From Tilletia caries (taxonomy: Eukaryota > Basidiomycota > Exobasidiomycetes > Tilletiales > Tilletiaceae), in assembly GCA_032718865.1 (NCBI GenBank), contig JALUTQ010000033.1, positions 1,234,003 to 1,298,002 of the forward strand: a stretch of 64,000 nucleotides of DNA. Reading direction: 5' to 3'. Below, one piece after another: positions 11,689 through 23,003 of this stretch; position 1 is the stretch's first letter, and every line of letters begins with the position of its first letter. The position numbers and the translations under genes were made by a program. The notes under the pieces are model-generated. The model was not told the DNA's origin and ran no database searches. It saw only the letters and a program-made list of their open reading frames with translations.

Positions 11689-12962
11689 AGTGCTGGGAAG
11701 CTGCCGACCGCTGAAGTGGAAACGAGGCGGGCGGAGTCTAGATCCTCGGCCGAGGGATGGCTTCCATGGGCGGAGCCGGTAGAGGACTGGACTGGTTCGG
11801 TCCTCGCTGTCTCTTGCCCGTCTCTTGCCGCAGTGTTCGGGATACTGGGCGAACAGGCCGCATCCTCGTTGCCGCCGGACTTATCGAGAGCCGGTTTGGC
11901 CTCGCCTTCTTGTCTGTGGACCGACGGTGGCGGGCTGGGACTGTCGCTGCCGTGATCCGATGCTGAGCAGGCGCGGGGCTCTGTGGCGATCTCTGCTGCC
12001 AGCTCGGCTGTCCTGCGCTCGTAGAGACGGCGGATCGTCGGAAACCTGTCCCGCTTCGCCCTGAAGCAGGCGAGACATCCATGCTTGCGCGTCGAGGCTG
12101 CGAGTTGGGCATCCAGGGCGGATTCCGAGGCCTGCGCGAGTAGGATGGCTGCGTTCGTGACAGCTGCCTGGCCGTTCGCGCTGTGCCCCTGCTTGTCCCA
12201 GAGATTCCGAATTAGGGAGCCGTACGTGCGGGCTGGGGGAGCCGCTCGTTCGCCTTCTCCCTCCTGGTCGAGACCCGAATCCGGAGGGCTCGGACAGGTT
12301 GAGCAAGGGTACTGCTCGTCGGCCTCCGTCTTGAGCTGGAGCTCTCGATCCGTGAGACGCTTGGCCAGCTCTAGCTCGGATCTGCGGTCGCCGGAGGAGA
12401 TGGCTTCCGCAAGGGCGCATATGGAGTCGAGTTCGACGTCCACAAGCGCCAATGGTACCGCAAGCGAGCCGTAGAGCTGCGGCCGCTTCCTGGCATGGCG
12501 GAGCCGATGCCAGTATCCCTCGAGGGCGTAAAGGTAGCCGTCCTCGTGGGATTCCATGCCTTGCCATTCGGCTTCGTTCCAGTCGGAGTCGAGGAAGATG
12601 GCGAGGGAGACCCAGTGCTGGGCCCAGTCCTGACCGTCCGGCGAGGCCGTGGGTCGCCGATCACTGAGCCAGTAGATCAAGAGGGCGAGCTCGGCTCAAA
12701 CTTGGGCTTGCGCTGGACTGCTTCGCCCGGGACCTTGGCCGTCTCCGGGCGTAGGTGTCGACGAGGGGAGATTCCCTTTGTCGACGGAGGTGGTCAACCC
12801 CAAGGGGATGCCGACCTCGACCTTGTTGTGCGGCGGCGCTGGGGCGTCCGACCGCGGGGCGGGGAGCGTGCCGCTGGCCACGCTATCCGTTCGCTGCTCT
12901 TGGGGCAGCGACTTGTAGCACTCGCCAGTGCGATCAGCGCTGAGACGATGCGGAGCTACCAT
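11689..12962 (-). pseudogene. Upstream part of the large decayed gene
   Basis: The frame starts at ATG 12,962, hits an in-frame TGA at 12,696-12,698, then stays open for over 300 codons to the edge of the hAT insertion. The protein is hydrophilic with one more ordered segment rich in Trp, Leu and Tyr (about 12,560-12,660). A CLACFRAKRDRFPTIRRLYERR segment lies near 12,030, where two Cys sit close to basic residues. No family is recognised. The in-frame stop, the transposon insertion and later frame changes all point to a dead gene, unless the stop lies in an unrecognised intron. The frame continues beyond the transposon at 9404. Confidence 0.4.
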
Positions 12963-13271
12963 GTTAGATTTCGACCCGGCGTCGGCTCCCGCTGACCCGG
13001 TCTGGCTCTAAGCTTGCCAAAGGAACTTGCGCTTGACCGCACTCGGTGCTCTCGTTCGAGATCAGACCTGCTTGATGGCTAGGGATGATATGTAGAACGA
13101 CTTGACTGAATGAATTACTAGAAAGGAAGTCAGGAAGAAGGAAGTACATCGCGAATGCCTCTTTAAGGGGTGAGTATGGTCCATCACCGCCTGATCGGAT
13201 TCGCGCCTCTGTCCGACTTCGATCTCAGCCCTAGCGTGCTGATATCCTAAGGTTTCCCCTCGCATCGAGAG
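12963..13271. other. Intergenic, no gene seen
   Basis: No supported gene or element boundary is seen. Short frames here are random in character. Confidence 0.5.
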
Positions 13272-13379
13272 TCCTTAGCCATCCCTTGTCCGCGCCATCC
13301 TTGTCCTCCCCTGATCGCTTTGATCCATGAACCTTCGAGTCTGATCCGGACTGCTCGGGCCGGGGCAAAAGTCCAACAC
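13272..13379. repeat. 108-bp direct repeat, copy 2
   Basis: Same sequence and orientation as 5656-5763. Here it is preceded by unrelated sequence, which shows that the left boundary of copy 1 is set by the hAT insertion. Confidence 0.8.
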
Positions 13380-14694
13380 ATGCGACCATGCGACAAACAC
13401 GGCTCCGCAGTCCGCAGTAAATTGGATCCTTGATTGCTGCCTGTCACAAAATCCGCCTTGCCAACCACCTCGGCATCTTCTCGGCGGTCGGCCGGGTCCA
13501 TTTTTACATCCTCTGATCCTCCTTGGCCCTTGACGCGCTTGACGCGTCCGCTGACAGTAGTGCCCAGGAAACGCGACCGCGCGTCTTTTGTTCTCAGGCG
13601 GGACAAAACCGGAACGTACGGGCAGGCAAGGTCCGTGTAGGAACGGGACACGCAGAGAGGGCGGAAGTAACCACCCACTATAATTGAACTTGGAAGCGGC
13701 TTCAGGCGGCTTGCTTGTGTTCAATTCGAGGAACTTACCCTCCTGCAATCAAAAGCATTCAAGGGCTGGCCTGACGACGAACCTCGTATGTAAATCCGCG
13801 CTTCGGGGCCTCACGGTTCGCAGGGGGGGGGGGGGTTCCGTTCGTTGTATGTACAAGCTCGAAACTTGGGACCGAAGGGTTTGGCCTTCCCTGTTCCATG
13901 AATTCAGGGAAAGGGGAAATAACACGCGCACGAGCGCCAGTCGAACGCGCCAGGTTTGGTCTTGGGGGGAAGATTACAGCAGCTCACCATGTTGTAGACG
14001 ATTGGAAGGAGGAAGAAGAAGGCGACGGGCTCGTTGACAGGTGCAGCACTCGGCATCATCGTCGTTCAGCTCAGCTCAGCGCCGCCTGCTGCCGCAGTAC
14101 CAGCTTCCTCCATGACGTCCTGGGCAGCCAAGGTCGGATCGTGCGTTGGGCTGCATAACCTTCGGCGGCTGTTGATGCCTTTGCACTTGGGGGCGGCGCG
14201 GCGGGGCGAGGGACCCGCGGGTGGATGGCGGGCTGGGGTACTGCGGATTGAGCGGAAGGTCGGAAGGATAGAAGGAGAAATGACGAGCAGGACGGTGAAA
14301 AAAGAAGGTGACGGAAGTCTTCAGCAAAAACGCGATCGAGAGAGAGAGAGAGCCGCGCTTGGCAGTGGCGTCGTGGATGGCACCCTGAGGGTCGGAAGAA
14401 GAGAAGAAGTAGGAAGGAGAAATGGTGAGAACGAAAAAAAAATTGGGCAGAAGAAGGAAGGAGGGTCAGCAACGAGAACGACCTGGTTGAAGAGGGGGTT
14501 GGATCATGAAAAGTCAGCCAGCCTCTCGGCCAGGGCGCGCCCGCCGCCGTCGTCCTCCCATCGACGCGCGTATGAAAATACATTTCATGATCTATTCTTG
14601 AGCCGCGTTGAAACCCGTTGAACCCCATGGCAGAAAACGTCAAAACCAGAAAGCAGAAATCAGAAACCCCTTACACCCATGATACTCCCATTAC
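13380..14694. other. Intergenic, 3' side of the arrestin gene
   Basis: No supported gene. A run of 13 G lies at 13,823-13,835. 14,230-14,520 is purine-rich on the plus strand (GAAGAA and GAGAGA tracts), probably 3' flank of the minus-strand arrestin gene. Confidence 0.5.
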
Positions 14695-17600
14695 TCAAAC
14701 CCCACCCCCCTCCCGCTCCTCATAAGCAGGCGGCGCGTCCCCTCCCGCCCCTCCTCCCTCCCCTACCCCCACCCCCACCCCCACAGCACCCCTCACAACA
14801 CTCCCACTCCTCACAACACTCCGACTCCGACTCCCACTCCGTCCCGTACCAACACTAAAACCCCGGCCCCTGAGCCCACTCCGCACGCTCTGCCCGAGCA
14901 CGGAGGCAGAGGAGGAGGACGTCGTCGAGGTCGAGGTGGAACTTGCGCTCAGACGGCGAAGGGGCCGGCCGGTGCCGGTGCCGGAACCGTTCGTAGGGTG
15001 GCCCAGCTCGACTGGACCTTGCCCCTGCCCCTGCCCCTGCTGTGAGCCGGATCGAGAGCGCGGGGTCGAGCCCGAGCGCGGCGCACCCGTCACACCAGTA
15101 CCCATCATGACCGACCTCCCCAAACTGCCCCTCCTCCCCTGCCCCTGCCCCTCCCCCACAGCACCCTCACCCTCAGGCAAAACAGCCCTCCACTCCCCAA
15201 TCTTCCCATGCCCCCTAACCCCCTCCCCCTCCCCTCCCCAACCAGCCCTGACAACCCCACGCCGCTCCACACTCCAAACCTCCTCCAACGCACGCTCCGC
15301 CTCCCGCAGATCCTCAAGCGACTGCCCACACACGCAATGCTCATGCGTAGGGCCGAACTGCGCCCGGCGGTGCGACGCCGAGATGTCCTCCCAGCTCGTG
15401 GTCGAGGAGGTGGGACGCGGCGGCGCGCCCGGCTCGCCGAGGTGCGAGGACCCGTAGTCGAGCGGTAAGTCCACCGGCCGAGCACGAGCACTCTCCTCCT
15501 CCCCCGCACCACCGCCGTTCGTGCGGGACGTGTACGCAGGCAACTGCACGCTGTCGAACGCGACGCAGCACGAAGGGAGCGTGATCGGCTGCCGGAGCGT
15601 GAACACTTTGATCTTCCTCTCCGGCGGGGCGGGTTTCTTCTTCGCCGCTGCCGCTGCTTCGGCGGCTGCTTTCTCGCGCTCTTTGGACTTGCCCTTCTGG
15701 TTCGTCTTCGAGCTCGAGCGTCCTGCGCCGGTCCCATTCCCATTGGCATGGGAAGGACCGCCCTCGACAACCACAAAGCCAGCACCGGCCTCCCCAGCGG
15801 CCTCCCCCTGCTCCTCCTCCGGCGCCCTCGAATGCACAATCTCCACAATCAACAAATGCCGAAAGCGCACATCCGCCCGCGTGCCAGCAACCGTACTGGG
15901 CCGAATCGCATTATCATCCGGCATCCGTGCCACCGCATTGATCTCCCACCGCTCGCCGTCCCCCGGCGAGCGGATGACACCCTCGGTTTTCGAGCCGTCG
16001 CCCAGGGAGCCGTGTGGGTCTCCGGTGCGCGGGGGTACGTAGCCGCGTTCGAAGAGCTTGCGGCGTTGGGGTGGTACGATTTGGCGTTCGCGTTTGCTGG
16101 TGGAGGAGGTGGAGGTGGATTTGGAGTGCAGGTAGAGCTCGATGTGGGTCTCGAGGGAGATGCGGACTAGGTAGACTGTTAGGTCGGGAGGGGGTAAGGG
16201 GGATGCGATGTCGACGTTGAAGATCCCGCCGACGGAGATCGAGTTGGAGGTGCACTGTTATCCAATATCATTGATGGGTGAATGAGTAAACAGCAGATAG
16301 AATGAGGACAGGGAGGCGACTCACACTGATCGAGAGGAGCCCAACGGTGGGATGGAGATCATTATAAAGCACCTGCAACGCCGTCGGCCCGCCATCCACA
16401 CTGGGATTAACAACCGGAAAGACATCCCTCCACGCACTCACGTCCGAGCGCGCCCTTCCCGCGCCGACGGCAGTGGCCTTGATGATGTACCGCACCCGGC
16501 CGTACGGCGAGCGTTCGTAGGGGGGCGAGTCGGAGGGGAGGATGAAGGCGAATTCGAAGCCGTGCACGCCGCGGATGAGCTCGAGGCCTTCGTTCGAGCC
16601 TGCTGAGGAAGGAGGGGTGGGACCGAGGGAGCTGGCGCGATGAGATGAGGCGGAGACGGAGGTGCGTACGCCGCGTCCACCACCGCGTGCGCTCGGGGCT
16701 GCTACGAGGGCCTGACCTGCTGAGGCCGCTGATAGACGACTGCGAGAAGAGGAGGAGGAGGATGAGGAAGGCAGGGCGCGTGCTCCGCCTCGAGCCTGTC
16801 TGGACCGTCCCTCGCGATAGTCCGGCTGGTGGCCCGCCTGTCCGCGCTCCTCCTCTTCATCCGGCACGTCCTCGACCTCATCGAGCTCGTCCCCGCCGCC
16901 AGCCGTGGCTGGTGCGCCTCCTCCCGAATGGTCCTGCGAATCAGAAGAGAACAGGCCGCTGGTGGACCGTCGGGAGGACGGTGGTGGTGCGCGTGAACGC
17001 GAACGGGAGACTTGGCGGAGATTGCCGAAGAAGCCTACGGAGGCGGAGCGTTTTGAGCCTGTTCCGTTCGCGTTCGCGTTCGCGTTTCCGTTCGGAGCTG
17101 AGGAAGGGGGATGGGGTGGGCGGGAGTGGGAGTGGGAGGGCGAGGGCGGGATGCCGAAGTCGGGGCGTTCGGGGTGATGTGGGTGGCTGTTGTTCGTTGA
17201 TGAGGATGTAGACGGCGGTGGGGGCGATATGGGATGATCCTGGGACTGAGACTGGGGCTGGGGATGTGGGGACACGGTGCGACTGGAAGCGGCCGATGCT
17301 GGGTTTGATTCGGTGTTGTCCGCCGCACTGGGTGTTGAGGAGGCGAGGAGGTCGGAGGTGCGTGTGGCCTGGCGTCCGCGTGGCTCTGGCTGTGTGGTGG
17401 TGGTCTCTGGCAGCAGACGCGGGCGGGAGGTGGTGCGTGCTGGGTTTCTGGAGAGGGAGCGGTTGCGGAGACTGCCGAGGAGGGTGAGAGAGGTGCTTGC
17501 GGCACTGGAAGCGTGTTCTTGCTGGTGCTGGTGCTGGTGCTGGTGCTGGCGCGAGGGCGACGAGGGGCGGGAGGGCGGGAGGAGGGTGTTGTCCGGGATG

Positions 17601-17920
17601 ACGAGTCTCTTCTCGAGCAGGACGGTCTCCTCCCAGTTGACGGGCTGTGTGCCGGTGACCGGGTCGAGGACGGCGACGGTCTGTACGGCGCGCAGCTTGA
17701 GCTTGATGGCGGTGATCCTGCGGTCCGAGGGCACGTACAGCTCGATGAGCCCCCGGATCAGGACGTCGTTCGTCGCCGGTGGGGTCGACAGCGAGCGCGA
17801 GCGCGAGCCGGGCGACGGCGGACGGGAGCCGGGCGGGAGCTGGGGCGGGGTCAGGTAGATCGCACTCTGCAGCAGATGCAGCTTCACCTCGCACCCACTG
17901 GAGAGCAGCGACGACAGCAT
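14695..17920 (-). CDS. Alpha-arrestin (arrestin-like ubiquitin-ligase adaptor)
   Basis: Two exons, 17,920-16,325 and 16,254-14,695, with a 70-base GTGAGT...ACAG intron. Joined they give 1,051 residues. The start at 17,920 (MLSSLLSSGCEV) begins just before an arrestin-N fold (VLIRGLIELYVPSDRRITAIKLKLRA). After a long Ser/Arg/His-rich insertion the second half begins (FEFAFILPSDSPP, then YGRVRYIIKATA). It continues in exon 2 with an arrestin-C strand pattern (NSISVGGIFNVDI, later RHLLIVEIVHS). A PPAY motif near the C-terminus is the classic ligand for WW domains of Rsp5/Nedd4 ubiquitin ligases. Such proteins recruit the ligase to plasma-membrane transporters for endocytosis. The size and disordered insertions are typical of fungal Rod1/Aly-type members; the exact subfamily is not resolved. 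Confidence 0.85.
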
Positions 17921-18054
17921 CTTCGTGTGATTCTCGGTGGTGGCACAAGGAACAAGGTACGCACGCCGCACGGCTGTTATCCAGCACAACCATACACTCA
18001 CTCACTCACTCGGCCGAGAGAGCACCTTCACTCCCTCCCTCTCTCACTGCGAAG
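17921..18054. promoter_or_regulatory. Short divergent intergenic region
   Basis: Only 134 bases separate the arrestin start (minus) from the upstream poly(A) polymerase ATG (plus). A CT-rich tract (CACTCACTCACTC, CTCCCTCCCTCTCTC) precedes the plus-strand start, as is common in fungal promoters. The two genes probably share a bidirectional promoter. Confidence 0.5.
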
Positions 18055-20417
18055 ATGAGGACGAGGGCGAGCACGCTCACGACGACAGCGACACAGCCAG
18101 CCATGCCACTGCCACCGACCAAGCACCTCGGCGTCACCCCCATCGTGTCCGACGCCCTCCCCACACCGCACGAGATCGCCCTCGAGCAGCAGCTCCTCAC
18201 CGAACTCACCACACAGAACTGCTTCGAGTCCACACACGACGCCCGCCTCCGCGAGCTCGTCCTCGGAAAAGCCGACAAGCTCGTCAAGGAGTTCGTATAC
18301 CGCGCCGCCATCGCACGCGGCCTCCCCGAGTCCGCCGCGCGTGAACTCGGCGGCAAGATCTTCACCTTCGGCAGCTATCGCCTCGGCGTGCACGGGCCCG
18401 GGTCCGACATCGACACCCTGTGCGTCGTCCCCAAGCATGTCCAGCGCGAGGACTTCTTCACCATCTTCGAGCACATGCTCCGTCAGCGCGAGGACGTCAC
18501 CGACGTAGCACCCGTGCCCGACGCATACGTTCCCCTCATCGCGGTCAACTTCATGGGCATCCCCATCGACTTCCTCTTCGCCAGGCTCGCCCTCTCCCGC
18601 ATCGGGGACGACCTCGACCTGGCCGACAATGCCATCCTCAAGAATATGGACGACCAGGACATCCGCTCCGTCGGCGGCAGTCGCGTCACCGACGAGATCC
18701 TCCGTCTCGTCCCCAGCGTAGAAACCTTCCACACCGCCTTACGCGCCATCAAGCTCTGGGCCCAACGACGCGCCATCTACAAGAACATGGTCGGCTTCCC
18801 CGGCGGTGTCGCCTGGGCCATGCTCGTCGCCCGCATCTGCCAGCTCTACCCAAACGGAAACGCAGCCGTGATCATCGAACGCTTCTTCATCATCATGTTC
18901 CAGTGGAACTGGCCCCAGCCCGTCATGCTCAAGCACCACATCTACGAGGCCGACCCCATCCTCAAGGTATGGAACCCGAGACTGTACGCTGCCGATCGAT
19001 CCCATCGCATGCCCATCATCACTCCCGCCTACCCGGGCATGTGCGCAACCCACAACATCACCGCATCCACCCAAGCCGTGCTCACCCTCGAATTCAAACG
19101 CGGCATCGAAATCATGAGCGCAATGTCCGCCTCCGTCTCCTCCAATCCTTCCTCCTCAACCTCAACCTCCACAACCCCGAAAACGACATGGGCCACCTTA
19201 TTCGAGTCCCGCCGCTTCTTCGAGGAGTACAAGTACTACCTCCAGATCATCGCCTCCTCCGGCTCTGCGGACCTCCAGCTCAAATGGGCCGGAACCGTCG
19301 AGTCCAAACTCCGCCACCTCGTCCTCTCCACAGAAGCACAGCAGGGCGTCAAGATTGCCCATCCATACACACGCGAGATCGACCTCGTCTCCGAGTGTCG
19401 GACCGATGAGGAGGTACGGCGCGTCGCGACGGGGGATGTGCCGCCGGAGGTGGCTGCCAGGGCGCGCACCCTCGAGGGCGAGGGGTTCTTGCCGGAGTCC
19501 AAAGAGGTTGATAAGCTCAGGCAGATCGAGGATAAGGAGCAGGAGGCCCGGAAGAACGGTCGACGCACCATCTGGACTACGACCTTCTACATCGGCCTGG
19601 CCCTGCATGACGGTACCGACGGTGCGCTTTCTTCCAACTACTCACTCTCTGAATGAAATGAGTGCATGCTGATTCACCGCCCTCTTCCTTTCGTATTCGC
19701 ACAGAGAGAACAGAGCAGACTGCACCGAAGCGGCTCGACCTCGTTGGCCCTATCCAAGACTTCAAGTCACGCTGCACGGAGTGGAGCACCTACGACGAGT
19801 CCACCATGGGCGTCGTCGTCAGGCACGTCAAGCGGTCAGTCCCCTTTCCATACACACACACAAAGCATCACTGGTGGCCCACCTGTATCGAGCTGACTTC
19901 ATTCTCCCTGCGTTGTTTTTTTCAGGTCACAACTGCCCGACTCGGTCTTCCCGGACGGCAAGCGGCCTGCACCGCCGCCCAAGAAGGGTACTACCAAGCG
20001 CAAGCGGAAGGGGGACGCGTCGAAGGAAGCTGGGGACGAGTCCGTCGGTGGCGAGGGTGCGGAGGAGAAGGACGGGAAACGAGCCAGGTAAAGTTTTCTC
20101 CTTTTTTACCCCCCTTAAATCCCATGCGCGCGTCGCGTCTCCATTCACACACTCGGGTCTCCCCGATGGGATGCTCTCACCTCTGCATTTCATCATCATG
20201 CGGGAGAAGGGGCTGGGCAGACCTGAACTAACACCCATCCTTTCCCACCACTTCCCCCTTCCACAGAATAGAGGGGACCGCAACCGCACAAACATCGCTC
20301 ACGGCCCTCCTGCCCACGCACGCCCCACCCGGCTCGGCACAGGCGCAGCAGGAGGCGAACGCGGCGGCGCTGGCGACGGGGAATGTGCAGGTTGGCGGGA
20401 CGAGGGCTGTGGTTTGA
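18055..20417 (+). CDS. PAP1: Nuclear poly(A) polymerase
   Basis: Four exons (18,055-19,621; 19,705-19,834; 19,926-20,087; 20,267-20,417) with GT...AG introns give 669 residues. The enzyme adds the poly(A) tail to cleaved pre-mRNA in the nucleus. The nucleotidyltransferase signature FGSYRLGVHGPGSDID lies at residues 105-120, with metal-binding Asp118 and Asp120 and the third Asp at 172 (IPIDFLF). The central domain has RAIKLWAQRR and GFPGGVAWAMLVARICQLYP, both highly typical. The RNA-binding C-domain includes KRLDLVGPIQDF in exon 2, and the tail has a Lys/Arg-rich likely nuclear signal (KKGTTKRKRKG) in exon 3. An alternative start at 18,102 (MPLPPTKHLGVTP) matches the usual N-terminus of the family better. 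No defects are seen, so it is likely an essential housekeeping gene. Confidence 0.92.
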
Positions 20418-21243
20418 ATTGAACCTCCACTCAAGGAGGTCAGGGAGGAGCGCGACTCGGGGGGGGAGGCGTCCCAGCGCTGGCGCGCATTGTACAACAG
20501 CACACACATCACATCACAACCAAACACAAAACCACACATACTCTCTCATCTCTTGTCAAAAACTCTGTTTCCTTCGTTCGCAATGCAATTTCTCTTCCTT
20601 TCTTTCTTCGTCCCCTCGTTCTCATCCAGGTTAGAGAGCTGGGAAGACGGGGAAGTGGGATGGCGCGGTCCAGGTTGTTTGGGCGGTCGGCGACCTCATC
20701 TGCGTTTGGGCCACAGGCGCGCGTGCCAGGGACGCGTCCAACGCCAATGAATGAGCCAGCACCGAGCACTCCATCGAGTTCTCGTCCCACAGCACGCGGT
20801 TCAGACAAGCTGTGCACCACCCCCAATCAGGACGTCAGGCAGGCAGGCAGGAAGCAAGATGGAGGAGAAAAGCTAGGAGTACATGCTGCATTTGCGCGCG
20901 CGGAAGGGGGGGCAGTACAACGGGGGTTTTGGGATGGGAGGGGAAATGAAGTGCTTGAGAAGACAGGGAAAGAAGAAGGGAGAAAGAAAAACCAAGTTTG
21001 TCGAAACGGAGATGGGTGTTTGGGTTTGGTGGGGCTGGCCCTCGTGTGTGCGTGTGTGTGTTGGCTCGCGTTGGGTGGGTTCGCGGCGTAGACGTGGGCG
21101 TGGACGTGGACGTGGTGCATGTGCTTGGAGGCGTGCGAGGGACAACAAAGTCGAAGGGCTGTCGAACCCGACCCCCTCTGCCGCAGAGTATTACGTGTGT
21201 GTGGATGGTGCGTGGTCGAAGGAAAGGGAGCAGCGGCCCCACT
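20418..21243. other. Convergent 3' region, no gene seen
   Basis: Lies between convergent gene ends. Contains T-rich and GT-rich tracts and a GGACGTGGACGTGG-type microrepeat near 21,095, but no supported reading frame. Confidence 0.5.
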
Positions 21244-21635
21244 TCAGACGCGCTTCGGGTTCGCAGGGTCATTCTTCCAGTTCTCAGCAGCAAGCTTGAA
21301 CCGGGCCTTGTGCTCCATGTCCGGCTTCTCGACCTTGAGCTTCGCCAGGGCTGTCTTCTGCAGGGACGCGCAAGCAGAGGAGAGAGGTGGGGAGGTGGTT
21401 GTCAGTTGGGTTTGCGTGCGTGTGAGGTGGTATGTATGGGTGATGAGCGCGTCGCGTCGGAGGTCGGATTTTTTTTTTTTTAGCGCGGCGGACGCGCACG
21501 AGCCAACGCGCAGCGCGGGCGTGGGGAAGGTGGTGTGTGTGTGTGGGATGAACTCACCATGTAGACGTTGTATGGCGAGGGCTTCTTGCCGGTGGTCGAC
21601 TTGGCGGTGGTGGACTTTGTCTTCTTGGGAGGCAT
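21244..21635 (-). CDS. Small HMG-box/YABBY-like protein, 63 aa
   Basis: Two exons, 21,635-21,558 and 21,357-21,244, are separated by a 200-base GTGAGT...CAG intron. The N-terminus is Lys/Thr/Ser rich (MPPKKTKSTTAKS), then comes a compact domain: PSPYNVYMKTALAKLK, then HKARFKLAAENWK and a terminal NPKRV. The spacing PSxYNxFxK...LK...P...HKxxFxxAAxNW is that of YABBY/HMG-like DNA-binding modules, and short fungal proteins of this kind are conserved. A role as a small nuclear DNA-binding protein is inferred. An A13 run (T13 on +) lies inside the intron at 21,469-21,481. The gene is missed by simple ORF searches because both exons are short. Confidence 0.7.
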
Positions 21636-23003
21636 TGTTGGAAGGGTCCTGTCAAGCAGAGGGTGAGTGGATGGGATGGGATGGGATGGTGAGTTACGAC
21701 GCGCTTGGGGAGAGAGAGAGAGTGGGAGAGGGAGAGAGTGGGAGAGGGAGAGAGGTGGATGGACTACTCACTGTGTTGGGGGGTTGAGGTGAACAGATGA
21801 AGGGTGAAGGTGATGTGATGAGTGAATGGATGTGGGTGAGGAGAGAAGAGGAGAAGGGGGGATTTCACCAAGTGCCATTAGGGAACGCTCTTATACCGCC
21901 CACCCGGATGAGGAGGAGGGGTCGCGTCCCATATGCGCGTTCATAATGAACAATCGAGAACCACCAAAGTCAGACTGGAAAAATGCACACTTCCCAATTG
22001 AACCCCACTCAAGTTACAACCTATCAATGAATTAAACCATTATGGAATAGGGAACTGCGCAAGCAATTCGACAACAGAGACAGGGACGCAGTGCTTAAGC
22101 ACACCATTGGAATGGAACTTCCTATTATTGTTAATCTTAACAACTCGTATCCTTACTACTACTACTTACGCATGGACTCCCTTATTGTTGATTCACTGAC
22201 TGACTGACTGACCGACTGCCCTGTTTCCAGAACCCAGACTTTCCACTTTAGTTAGTACATACTCTGAAGGCGCTTAGGAACAGGGTCAGCAGACTGGGCC
22301 ATAGCACAAGGAAAGTCATTTTCCAAGCCAATTTTGCCCGTTCGGCTCTGCAGATCAAGCGATGGAAGGTGATTCAAAAGTGACGCACTTTCATCTCATA
22401 AATCGGCACCCTGCCCAATTTTGCAGTGCTCGACGCGTCGTTATCCACCGAGTCACCTCTTTCAGTCCGCGGTCGAGTGTCATGCACTGGTGAAATCCAC
22501 CACATCTTCACTTCTTTCACCCATACTAGTGCTTTAACAGTAAATAATCGTACAGAGATGCGCCATGCTACAAGATCGAGCCGTACGACGCGTGTTGCGT
22601 GTGCTGATGGTCAATACCACGCGCGCCGACGCGTCTGATGTCCAAAACCGTGACGTGTCGATCTGACTGCCTACACGTGACCGCGTCACTCTTTTGGAGC
22701 GAATCCACGTCACCCATCGCCCTCTCCTTCCGGCAAAACGCGCGTCAACAACCAGTCTCTCTCCAACCCCAAGCAAAGAACTGCATAGCAAAACAAGATC
22801 GACCTTGCCAATCATAAGCATTGCTCAGCGAAGGAAATCAAGGTGTGTGTGCGTTAGAGTACAGTGGTTGCATCAGAAGGGAAACAGAAGAAAGCAAGGG
22901 AGAAGTCACTGCTGCAAAATAGGGGAGAAGGGGGAAAGACAGAGAGAGAGAGAGAGCAGAAGCAAGTCCACCCACCCAGGAAAATCAACCTTTCTCCCCC
23001 CCT
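21636..23003. other. Intergenic, no gene seen
   Basis: Contains GGGAGAGGGAGAGAGT repeats (21,705-21,760), a short GACT microsatellite (22,196-22,218) and AT-rich DNA. The left part is presumably the promoter and 5' UTR of the small HMG-like gene, the right part the 3' flank of the kinase gene. Confidence 0.5.

Noticed and set aside
14034..14643. Overlapping 190-195-codon frames on both strands
   Set aside because: Low-complexity purine-rich DNA, no domain and no splice pattern.
18420..19409. 329-codon plus-strand frame inside the poly(A) polymerase
   Set aside because: Frame-shifted shadow rich in Arg, His and Pro; the PAP frame has the catalytic motifs.
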